This document shows, in pieces, positions 1-37,767 of a DNA stretch of 64,000 bases (its first letter is position 1; every line of letters starts with the position of its first letter). A program made the position numbers and the translations under genes. The notes under the pieces were generated by a model. It searched no databases. It had not been told where the DNA came from and was given only the letters and a program-made list of their open reading frames with translations. Origin of the DNA: Apteryx mantelli (lineage: Eukaryota > Chordata > Aves > Apterygiformes > Apterygidae); NCBI RefSeq assembly GCF_036417845.1, contig NC_089984.1, positions 33,143,447-33,207,446 on the forward strand. Reading direction: 5' to 3'.

Positions 1-519
1 TGCTGTAACTGAGGAACGTCTTAGTTCAAGTTGGGAGACGAGCTCTGAGTGGATATTAAACAGAGGCCCCATCTTCTAAGGGGGGTTGTTGAAGTAAAGC
101 ATGTCAGCAAGTAGAACTATATAAAAGCCACGGGGGGCTTGATGAATGTAATGTGAAAAGTTTGTCATAAAACTTCTTATGGACGTTTTGAACGTCACTT
201 TTTAATTGTGTGCTGCTGTTATTCTATTTGAACTTGAGTAGATGGTTATGAAAAGTCAGAGAGACTTTTCTCAAGATTTAAAATTCAGTAATGATTTTTG
301 CATACTTTTTTAGGATTTTCCCATATTTTTCTATTTATGAGAATTATTCACTTGTTCTGCTTCATTTTAGACATTATTCTGCAGAGCTGAGAAGAACATT
401 ATTTGTGTCCAGACTTGGAAGTTATATTCAATGTCTTGTTTTTATTTGCCATTCATTCTTCCTTCCTTCCTTCCCCCTTACTGTTTTCAGGTGAAGAAGA
501 TAACCTGCAGTGTTGAAGC

Positions 520-27283
<26,764 letters not shown>

Positions 27284-27426
27284 GTGCAGTTCTGTTGTGA
27301 GGAGACATTGCACATTTTAAACATTTAAGTTGACCATTAACAGAGTAGTGTTGGGGGGGGTGCAGTAACTGGACTTTTAACCTAAACAAAACGGAACTGG
27401 AAGAGGTTTTGCTTTAAAAAAAGAAT

Positions 27427-27432
27427 AATAAA
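27427..27432 (+). terminator. ADD3: Proximal poly(A) signal AATAAA, ADD3
   Basis: Canonical hexamer 144 nt after the stop codon. Its use would give a very short 3'UTR lacking the downstream elements. Confidence 0.6.
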
Positions 27433-29326
27433 ACATTTTCCTGTTAATTGAAAATTAATTCATCTCTCACTTAAGTGTGTCCAGAATTGCTATGAGGGTC
27501 TGAAACATTCAATAGTTTCATGTAGAACGACACTGGCAGGTGCTTGAACACCGTCATAGCGAGATCAAATACCATCGCAGTACACGGCAGCAATTCTGCT
27601 TGGAGCATTTTGCAGACCTTAAAATTTTCAGTACAGTTAAAGTCTTTAACAAAGTTACTGTTGCGTGATCATGTGACTTTTTTTTTTTAAACTGCTGTCT
27701 CATTTGGTAACCAGATCATACATTTTTGTATTGTGATTTTGACCATATATTTTGTTTCTGTACCCCTGTTTGAGTGGGTGCATATTAACAGCACACCTTT
27801 AAATCTTTTTAAGATTAGATCATATAGAAATATTATACACTGGCACATAATATTAGGGGGAAAACTGTGTAAGAGAAAGTTTATTGGAATTATACAAAAT
27901 GTCTAAGAATTCCATTCATCAATAACTTTTTTGCCAAATATTTCATTTTAGTGAAATATAATTTTTGAAGACTTCTTTTTTATTCTATCAGTTGGGGGGA
28001 GAAATACCCTTATTTTTCAAGAAAGGGGATTTTATACACTTAACATTGATAATTTAGTTTAACTGGCAAAACAAAAAAAAAGATTTTATATGTTCAAATG
28101 TTTGTATACCATTCAGTATAAAAGTATTATAAGCATGTGAACCAAGCATTTAATAGTAGAGTGTATTTAAGAATGCTTGGTTTAGAATATACTTAAATAT
28201 AATTCAGGAATCCAGGGACTTAGAAATCAAAAGATAAAAGCGTATAAAATTAAACTGGATTCATGTTTAAAACTTACTGTTTTTTTTTTTCCTTGCGGTA
28301 TTGCTAATGAATGAAGAAAAATAATCTCTTAACATAACCAAATGAAGGAAACAAAACTGATAAAGGGAAAGTGAAATAGTAAGCAAATAGGAGGAGACAA
28401 AGAAAGTAGAAGTTTGGTGATTATTTTTTATTAAATATATGATATGGAATGTGGGGTATTTTTATTAAATCAGCAAAGTTACATTTCCATATTAGAAGTT
28501 TTAAATAATTTGTATGGATTCATACGGAGTGCAACACTTTTTTTTTTCCCTTCACTTTCGTTTTAATTTTAAAAGGATCTCATGAATCTGTGTTGTCCTT
28601 TGGATGAACCCAGAGCAAATTGGAGCCTAGTGCCATGGGTAAGGGTGGTACTGCCACTTACTCATTTTTACTGATATTGTCATTTTACTACTTTTACTGT
28701 ATTGTAAATACAAACAAGCATAGAAATTAACATAGGGTTTTTCTTCGCTGTGTCAAATTTGTCTGTAAATCAGTCATCACAGTAGGAAATACATTTAAAA
28801 GATCCATGTGATTCCCGAATTGCCGGTTGAAATATTATACAATATATAAATTGTTAAATATGGCTGGAGAGTGGTTTGGCATGCAAAAATGTTGATTATA
28901 GCATGTTTGGGGGCTGGTTAGCTTTGACCGTGTAAGTGTGATAATGCAACGTTGGAATGGATCCTGGAAACAATTTTCTAGCTATCACTAAATACTGGAA
29001 TCGGTGTTTTTAATCATAGTGGAAACTTTCAGTTGCTTACTTTGTTTTTTATGTTCTACATTATTTGTGTTGTATTACAACATATGTAGAAACAGTAACC
29101 TGTGAACTACGCTTTTCATAACTTTTTTAAAAATATATCTAAATGAATGCAATGTGCATAAATATTTTTTAAAATGCAACCGTGAACTATTTGCACCTTT
29201 TGCTAATGCCTCTATTTACTTGCTTTGGCATAAAGAATGAGCCAGCCAACTCTGTGTCCTGTGGAAAATATATAAATGTTATCTGAAATTGCTCATAGAT
29301 GTAATGCTAATTAATGTTAAATCACA

Positions 29327-29332
29327 AATAAA
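29327..29332 (+). terminator. ADD3: Distal poly(A) signal AATAAA, ADD3
   Basis: Canonical hexamer followed after about 18 nt by GT-rich sequence (GGACTTTGTGTAGC), the usual layout of a cleavage site. It fits a 3'UTR of about 2 kb, as in other vertebrate ADD3 genes. Confidence 0.75.
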
Positions 29333-29350
29333 CAGTATTTTAAATAGACG

Positions 29351-32300
29351 GACTTTGTGTAGCAGCCTTTTGTTTACACAGTACTCTCGCATCTCTTCCC
29401 TGTAAAGACATGCGTTGATTCTGCACACTACTTGTAAAGAATTTACGCTGAAGACAGACTCTTTCTTGAATTTATATGCTAAAAACTATTGTTTTCTGAG
29501 AATCATGTGACAAAAAATGGGGAATTGTCAGGCAGGAATTTTGGGCCCTGGCTGGGTTTGTGCTGCCGGCGCTCCTCGCCTGGGCAAGGTTCTCCACCCT
29601 CTCGTTCTGTCTGTCTTTCTCTGCTACGTGGGTTTAAGAGTGCTTGCTTCAGCCGTAGGACTGGGGAGGTTTAAGGGCCGTGCAAGTAGATAGCGTGGAA
29701 ACAACTTGTGTGAATTGCCTCTTTTTTTTTTTTTCTTTTTTTTTTTTATATTAATGAGTTCTTTGTAGTAAAGCTTTTCTTTCAAAGTTATTTGAAGACA
29801 TCCATGTCATGGCCGGCCAGCAGATGGTATACCTCAGAACCTCTGAGGCTGCAGAATTTCAAATGTTATGTTTTTATAGCTGCATCAACTCTGTAAAATG
29901 TCTTTAAGGATCTTGCCAAAATGTTTGTTTTCTTTGTCCTTCCACAAATCAGCCTTTTGTTTCATTTTCAAGAAGGTCAAAATCTAGCCCTCTGAGTCCA
30001 GTGACAGTTTCATGAACTCTGTCCCAGCGTAGAGGATGATTTTGGTTCAGCATTTTGAATAACTAAATCTTAACTTAATTTCAAGTTATTTTCTTACTGT
30101 TTCTTTCTCCAGGAGCATCTACAATCTGCTCAGTGCTGTAGTAACATGAAGCGGACACCATATCAACACTGGGGAGCTTTCCCTGTAAGGCTGAATGCAT
30201 CCGTAGTTTCGTTCTGACGTGAACTCCCTTTTTTCCCAAGAGTCCATGAACCACAACAGCCCCTTCACGTTCCCTTGGACCTTGCTCCTCCACAGCGTTA
30301 CAAGAAGGGTCCGAGAGTCTACGAGCCAAAGCATGGAAATAAAGTAGATGTTAATCCCAGGCATAAGGTATGTTGAGGCTCAACAAATGGCCTTAGGAAG
30401 CAGGAGGCCTTGGAAAAACCGAGCTTGAAAACAGATCACTGACACAATAGGTCAAGAGCAGTAATTATTACACGATAGGTAGCAATTATTGCTATCGGGA
30501 CGCTTAGCCCAAGAAAGTCAGGGAAGGAACAGTGTATCCTATGAGGAATTATACACGAGCTATTGTGTAAGAACTTTTTTAAGGAATTGAGGTTGTGCAC
30601 CTTTACACCCCGCTCTTGTCTATGTACGACAAAACGACTAAAATCGGAGTTGTGATCAGGTGATCACCCACTAACAACTTTTACAGGCTCGCACAGTACT
30701 CTGAAGATGAGGGTTACATAGCAAAACAGGTTTTGCCTCATTTGCTGCAGAAATTTGAAAGTGTTGTTACTGAGGCTTTAGATGCTGTAAGGAGATAGGA
30801 TGATGTCATGGTTAAGGCTGTTATAGGCCGTTTTGAAAAATACTTCCCTGCCTTGCCAGTTAAGTTATTGTATCGTGTTGAGTAAATCACTTAAATTGTT
30901 GTTTTCTCTGGTGCCCAGAGCTTCTGTTTTCTGGATGCTCATTTGCAAAAGTGCTGAGTTTTCACTGCTGCAACTGCGGAGAGCTCTGTGGAAACCTCTA
31001 AAGTGTTGCACAACGCGAAGTCCCCGGGAATGGGGGAAAGACCCACTGCAGCTCAAACTGGGCACACAGGTCTGAGGGAGACTTCTAACCTTAGCGTCCA
31101 TGTGCTTCCATTACGCTTTCTGCAAGCTGGAGGGAAAATGCCTCCTCCCGCTCCGATGGCTGTTCCCTGGATTGGCGTTTGTCGGGTGCTGTAATGGGGA
31201 AGCCTGTTACGTGACGAAGAAGTCTCGTGTCCTGGCCAGGTTTGAGCAATGCAGAGCAAATAAGACAAATGACCTCATACCAAACAGGGAGAAAACAAAA
31301 TATTGAATGATTGCTCTTTCGGTGTCTGTCGGTGAGCCGGCATGTGAAACGAGGTGGAGCACGCATTAAAAGCACTAATTAAAAGCTGTATGGTAACGCG
31401 CACGAAGAAGGCGGTTGGACCGCAGTCAGCCCGTCTGTGGGCGCTGTGTGCGCGGTGCAGGCAGCGCTGGCAGCCTCGCGGGGAAAGCCTCGAGCACGTT
31501 CAGGGGAGATGCACTTTTCTGATATTTTGGCTGTCGCAGAGCATGTATAAACTCCTATTTTTAGAGACTTACAGATCGGCCAAATTTGCACAGACTTTCA
31601 TAGAAATAGTAAAAAGCACATCCCTAATATAAAGGTTACTCGCTCCTTTGCTAAAATTTGTGATAACTCTTGCAAAGCCAGCAGCAATTTAAGTCTCTAA
31701 AAGAAAAGATTGCCAGAATGTAATATGGATCAAGTTGTATATTTTTCTATAGCCTTGTTCTTTGGAATTGTACAATTACATTAGCTTTAAATTATATATA
31801 TGCAGACAGTGCGGGCCAACACATCAAAGCAGTTTTGCCTTGGAAGAGCACACAGCATGGAAGGGTTTAGTCAGCTCTGATCAACTTGTAAACAAACAGA
31901 CCAAAGCGATATGATGAGAACTAAGGCAAATGTGATAATGTAATAATATGTAGTCTAATGTAGCTCTAGTGTTACCCATTAAATATCTTTATATTTAATC
32001 CTGTAAAAACACACTACTACTACAATAGTGGTATAAGCTCTCCAGGGCAATTATGTGGAGGAGAGGGAGAGAAGGTGCATTTCCTTGGATGACTTTCAAA
32101 GTCCCCTTACAGTTAATTGCTCCTTTCTTCTTTCTGTATCTGTAAGAAGCAATGTATATTCCAAAGTAAATATTCCAAAGTAAAAATTCCAAAGTATGTA
32201 TAGTCCAAAGTAAAACCCAGCCTTTGAAAGCTGAAAATTCAAATGGCCATTAGATGGCATCAGTTTTTCATATTTGCTGCATCCATCCTTGTATTTGGAA

Positions 32301-34370
32301 ACATTAACAAAGAGCTTTCAAATAAAGTGTTTTGGTGTAGATTTTGTGGGCTCTATTCCAGTTTCCGCGCAGAGATGAAAGCAGACATCTGGCTTCTGGA
32401 CTCATCTGCTATATCAATTCATTTCAAAATCCAGAAGTGGAATGTGGTTTGTCTGGGAAGCGAGACTCTTCCACTTTATTCGATGGTTTCTCACTTTTAC
32501 AACTAGTTAAGAATGTATTTTTGCACTCATGAGCTTACTCCGCTGAACAGAAGACTATCCTGTGTTCAAAGCTTTCTCTCCGACAACCTCACCCACAGGG
32601 TAAGTTTGACTGGTGCTGCTCTTAGGGCTGGCTGGCTCTCTTCAGCGCTGGACGCAGAGCGTGCCGACCCCGTGACAGCAGGGTTGTGAATGCCTACCGA
32701 ATTGAGGTTAATAAGATATAAACTACCCCAGTTCTTCACTCGAGGGGGTAACGTGGCTGAGAACCAGCAGCTTCAGGTGCCTTATAGACAAGGGCAGAGC
32801 TTTGCTGGTCTCACCCTCCGGTTTAGCTCTGGATATGTGAACGGAGGATGAAACATCAGGTGACTAGTGGGGCAAACTGCATCATGGCAGCTCTGTTCCT
32901 AGAAACAAGGCCGACAGCGAAGAAAGATATTTAAAAGTATGAGGGAAACCTGCTTGCTTTTGGAGAGGAACCGCAACAGTTTGGAGAGTTGTTTGCAGCT
33001 TTTTTAAGTGGAATAGCATGCTTTGCCTCTGGCTCAACCCATTCACCTATCCTTGCTCTTTAGCAACTAAATTCTGCCAAAGTCTTTGTACTTTTTGTGC
33101 TTCTGGGTCTCAGTCTCTGTCTCTGAATGCAAATTGTTGGAGGTTGAAGGCAAGTTCTCAGGCAGTATCACTGTAAGCTCACCCTGTTCTTGCGCTTCTC
33201 TCCAAGTGTTGTCAGCTTGTTTTTGTGGAAACAGGCTGTTGAGCTAGTTGGGCCTTCATTCTGATCCATTACAGTTGCTTACAAGTTAATTGAACTTGAG
33301 AAGGGAAAAGGCCTTAGTTGTTAATGTTTGTGCCATTAACTGTTGTGTGGGAAGATATTTGAGAGCAAAGAGAAGTGGATGCCCTGAGCTCTCTCCAAGA
33401 GAGAAAAAAGACATGTCTGACTTTTCCTTTTTTTTTTAAAAAAGATGTCAGAGTGTTTCTTACTTGGGATCTGCCTGTAAATGAAGTCACATAAAGGAAA
33501 AATGATTTTGAACATGTGTTTAGCAGAATTTCCTTTTCGGTCTGTCTTGCCTGACTTTTCTAGTTTCTTCTTCCTATCCTTGGTCAGCATTTGCACTGGA
33601 TCAAACCCAGGGAGAGAAAACTAAAGGCTCAACCTCATGTGAGACAGATGCAATCTTTTTTCCCCTCTAGGATTTTATGTTTAGGTGTGATATTAATGCA
33701 TCCATATCCTGCAGGTCCGCAGCTTCTCCTTTAAATCAAGCAGTGCCATGCCACAAATCTAGTGCTATGGCCTGAATAGGAAAAATACATCACGTTATCT
33801 TGGCAGAATCCCAGGTTGCATTTAATACAGGGTCTGATAATGCAACATGTTAAGTAAATGGGGGTCACAGTAACAGCCTGCGAAGATGTACGACTCGGCG
33901 GTGAGCGTGCGATTGCTGAAATCAGCAGGCGCAGACACCATGGAGATAAAGGTGCTGCTCGCCCTGGTGCTCAACTGCCAGCCTTAATAGCGAGCGCTCT
34001 GTCCCCGCCAGATAACGCGGCCACGAAATGCGGCTCTTCTTCCTTGCTCTTCCGAATACAGATTTGTTCCCCCTACCTGCCTGATAAGGTCTCATCAACT
34101 GTCAAAACCAGCAGTTTCCCTAAAAGTTATTTGCTCATAAAGTGAAAGCAAAGTTCAAAGATGACTCACCTCGCCAGAGACCAGGAGACTTCCCAGAGCC
34201 AAGCTCTGCTGGAGTCGCTGTCCCTGTTCAGCGTTGCTCTGAGACTGAGGTTGCTACAAGACAACGGGAAACATAAAAATAACGGATTGGTTGCTTTCGA
34301 TAGAATTAGTCCAATTATTTTATTTTAAAGTGTCTTCAATACAGATTAATGACCAGCCGCTTGGACGTTT
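29351..34370. other. ADD3-MXI1 intergenic region, proximal part
   Basis: About 5 kb of mostly AT-rich DNA with no recognisable gene. Open frames are short and without known protein similarity. It holds a T-rich run at about 29720-29751, a moderately CpG-rich patch at about 30980-31510, and a short tandem repeat at about 32158-32215. Confidence 0.8.
32158..32215. repeat. Short tandem repeat with CCAAAGTA core
   Basis: Four copies of CCAAAGTA; the first three lie in ATTCCAAAGTA units about 14 bp apart, and the fourth (after a short spacer) has GTCCAAAGTA. Confidence 0.75.
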
Positions 34371-35340
34371 CCTGCTCTGCTCTTTTCTGCCGAAGCTCTA
34401 GCTAGGACCCGGCTGGCATCGGCGCGGCGCGAAGGTGGGCCAAGCCGTGGCCCTGCGTTTGCATCCCCCTCCTCCCTTCACCCGCTGAAAAAGTTAAGTG
34501 AAAAATGCCTTTTCCTTTCTAAGGGTGCGAGCGGGGCTGCGTACCAACGGCGTGGAAAGAAAATATCAATTAGGGGCTGCATTAGCCGCTGGCGGCCCCA
34601 CAAAAGCTTTGCGCTGCCGCGGCTTTGGGGCCCGACGGCTCGGGCAGTTGAGGCGCGAGTGTCTCTCCAGGCCAACTCCACTTCGTTTTTCCATCATTAA
34701 GGTGCTGCCAGTTTCTCAGGGGGGGTTTTGTGATTCAAATGCTGGTTGCAGTCAAGGGCTGGAGCTCACGGCCGGCACGACCAAACAGCCCCGGCCCAAA
34801 GCCCTTGCAGCGACAGTGCTTAGCGTATTGTAATTTTAAGGCACCTTTCGCTATAGGTTTGCAGCGGTGGCTTGATGTTTCCAGGCGCCTTTGGACGCTG
34901 CCATGTTTTGCTATGTTTTTTGCAAAAACAGAGCTCGTGCTCCAGCTACCGGGACGGCGAGAGGTTAAAAAGCCGTAACTAAACGCAGAGGGGAGGCCGC
35001 GCTGAGCGGGAGCCCTCCGCTTTCGGGCAGCGGCCGGCACTGGTGGCTTTTGCCGGTTTCGACCTTTGGCAGCTCAGCTGCTCCCCCGCCGCCGATCAGT
35101 CTCCTTGCGCGGGTGCGGAAAGCTCACGTGTTGCCTAAAATCAGGCGCTGGAATTAAGGGCCGGACGCTTCTGGCGCGGCTCCCGCGCCGCGAGTCCGCC
35201 GGCGTTCCCGGCTTCGCCCTCGTCTTCTGCCTTCGTGGCCCCTTTGACGTCCTCGCGTCTCTAGTGGGCGGCAGCAAAGCGTCTCGGAGGGCAGCACCCC
35301 TCTCCTCCGTCCGGCTAGACCGCTCTCAGACACCAACAAA
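34370..35340. promoter_or_regulatory. CpG-rich block 2-3 kb upstream of MXI1
   Basis: GC- and CpG-rich sequence separated from the MXI1 island by AT-rich DNA. Holds a CACGTG E-box at 35125-35130. A strong minus-strand splice donor sits just to its left at 34164-34170. It could be an outlying promoter or enhancer; no TATA box or start site is visible. Confidence 0.5.
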
Positions 35341-35383
35341 TACGTATGTATTATATATGTTATGTGTATCTGTACATTTTTTT

Positions 35384-35456
35384 ATACGCACACACACAAA
35401 ATCATAATTATAGATATATATGCACACACACACATATATACACACACATACAAAAT
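35384..35456. repeat. (CA)n/(TA)n compound microsatellite
   Basis: Interrupted runs of CA and TA dinucleotides (ACACACACA, ATATATAT, CACACACACAC) in an AT-rich gap between the CpG-rich blocks. Confidence 0.85.
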
Positions 35457-36317
35457 ACATACTAATTATATCTACAAAGGTTTAAATCATTAACCCTGCT
35501 TGGCTTTAGTTTTATTTTAAAGTCGGTAAGCGTCAACATTCAACCAGTTTTAGGAATACGCCGTGCACGTTTTTAGAGTTTACCTGCACATATTCAACAG
35601 TGTTTATTTACATCTAATGTGCAATCGTATCTGCTTCAATATCGATCTCCTGGCTGGCAGGTCATCGAAATCCCGTCGTTCTCCTGCGGCTGGAGCGGTT
35701 GCCCCTTCCCGGCTTCGCTAATCGCCCCCCAGGAGGCGAGCAGGCTGCCTTCGCCACCGTTTGCGTACGGGGGGGAGTTAGTTTTTAGCGATTTGCTTGG
35801 AACCAGACGCTGCTCCAGGCTGGCGTAAAAGTATCTTTTGTTGTGCGAATTCGGCCGTGCGCGTGTGTGTATTTTTGACGGCTGCCTCTAATTCGATAGC
35901 TGCGATTACAGATTGATTTCAGGCTTAGGCACTGTAACTTCCCTGGTCCTAGGGGATTTGCAGCACCTCCTACCTCTCGCTGTTACCCGAAACCCTCTGA
36001 GAGAGGCAGCGAGCGGGTTACAGACCTTCGCTCCCGCCGTCCATCCCCAGCGCCCATCCTGCTCGCTAGCCGGCTGCGCGGACCGAAGCGCTGGAATACG
36101 GCAGTCCCGGGTGTCGTCATGGCAGGCAGAGATAACAGCAGCTTCTTGACAGCTCCTTTTATCCCATTACTCTCCTGTTGGCGTAGTATCTATTTTCTGT
36201 CTCTAGGAGTTACCTTGCCAGTCCAGTTGGTTCTGTGTCCTGCGCAAATTCATTCCCGTGACTGTCAGAGAAAGCATTTAACACGGAGAGTAAAAACGGG
36301 GTGTGCGTTTATACAGA

Positions 36318-36366
36318 CACGCACGTATGTGTATGTGTGCATATATATATGTATGTGTATGTATGA
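36318..36366. repeat. (TG)n/(TA)n compound microsatellite
   Basis: GTATGTGTATGTGTGCATATATATATGT-type alternation (described, not a full unit). A related TACATA/TATGTA tract follows at 36546-36570. Confidence 0.8.
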
Positions 36367-37610
36367 ATTTGCAGCTCCCAAAGTTCTCAGCAAAAGCGCG
36401 TTGGCAATTTCCATTTTCATTTTATCCTTCCCAAGACTGTTACATTCCTCAGCTGCCTCTGCCAGGAAAAAAAACGTTTGTGCAAATGTAGTTTAAAGAA
36501 AACAAGAAAACAAAGCAAAAGCGTCCATAAAACATTCTCCCTACTACATACATATACATATGTATATACAAAATGTATATACCTCAGCTGGGAGTTGCAG
36601 GTAACAAGTTTTGCTTGCTTGGGCCTCCTGCAGCACAGCTTTGACATGTGCGCTCAGCTCAAGCACGCGGGCCGCGGCACGTAGACGTTTGCTGACCCGG
36701 TCTGCGCCTCGCCAGGTCTCAGCGGCGCTGCCCGCGCGCCTGGAGCAACGTCGGCCGCCGGCCAGCGGAGCACCGATCGCCTCCGCAGCTGCTTTCCTCT
36801 CTGCATCGGTACTGGCTATTGCCCGTTTTCTTGCACGTGGCTGTTTTATCCGTAGCGGTAAGCGTGGACCTGGGCGCTGAGCCCGCGCGAGGCGGCTATT
36901 TGAGATGAAGCTGGTTAAAAGGCCGGAGGGGAAGGAGGCAGGAGACCCGGAGAAACGAGAAGAGGCTCGGACCGTCGCGGAGCCCAACGGGGGCGGCGGG
37001 CCGGTGGCGCTGGGGTGGCCAGAGCCACGGCCGCAGGACCTACGCTTACTGATTCCTGTTAGCGAAGGATGCCGAGAGGCAAATACACTCATTTTGCCCC
37101 CAAAAGCTTCCTGGCTGACTCGCTGCAAAATCTGTGGGCCGTATGGGAAAGTTCTCCCCAAAGGTTTGAACGAAACCAAATGAACAGCACGGGGGACCCG
37201 AAAACAGCCGTCTTCCTCCTCTTCTGCTTTCCGTCCTCAAAACGAGCACAGGTGTTGGGCGACTCGTGCGTTTTTACCTGTGCTTTGAAAAAGCAAGAGG
37301 GAACGCGAAGCGCTACCCCTTCTTTCACCCCGCCTCAAGTTTGCTCCCGCGGCGTTTCGGGCAGCCCGCTCCCGTTTGGCTCCCGCCTCTTCCCGTCCCG
37401 GCCGTGACTCTCCCCACGCGGGGCGCAGCTCGCGGCAACCGCGCTGCCCCGCGGGCGCCGCCGCTCTCCGCAGGCGCGGGGGGGCGGGGCGGAGCGGAGC
37501 GGAGGGGGGGCGGCGCTAGGACCGCGGCGGCGCCGGCTGCGCGCACACCGCGCACACACACACGCACACGGAGACACACGCGCGCACCGGGCGCCGCCGC
37601 CGCGGCGAGC

Positions 37611-37767
37611 ATGGGGAAGCGCGGGCGGCCGCGGAGAGAGCCGCGCGGCGCGGAGCGCTGCCCCCTCGGGGACATCTTCAACACGGGCACCGGCACCTTC
37701 CTGCGCAACGTGCAGGTGCTGCTGGAGGCCGCCAGCTACCTGGAGCAGATCGAGAAGGAGAATAAAA
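37611..37767 (+). CDS. MXI1: MXI1 alternative first exon 1a (long isoform)
   Basis: 157 coding nt, 52 codons plus one base. ATG is in strong context (A at -3, G at +4). Encodes [20 protein letters not shown], then [20 protein letters not shown] and [11 protein letters not shown]. The KRGRPR core resembles an AT-hook DNA minor-groove motif. The helix at about 31-50 is the SIN3-interaction domain. The segment between the AT-hook-like motif and DIFNT is much shorter than in the human long form I recall, which has a Pro/Ala-rich insert. Donor GTAAGT at 37768. Confidence 0.92.

Larger units (their letters stand above)
27284..29350 (+). other. ADD3: ADD3 3' untranslated region
   Basis: About 2.07 kb AT-rich sequence from the stop codon to just past the distal AATAAA. 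It contains a proximal signal at 27427, an 11-bp inverted repeat at 28140-28182, a Pumilio-type TGTAAATA at 28703-28710, and many ATTTA elements. The end is set from the signal position; the exact cleavage site cannot be read. Confidence 0.8.

Noticed and set aside
36544-37179. 211-codon minus-strand open frame upstream of MXI1
   Set aside because: GC-driven open frame without recognisable domain, ending in a TA/TG microsatellite.
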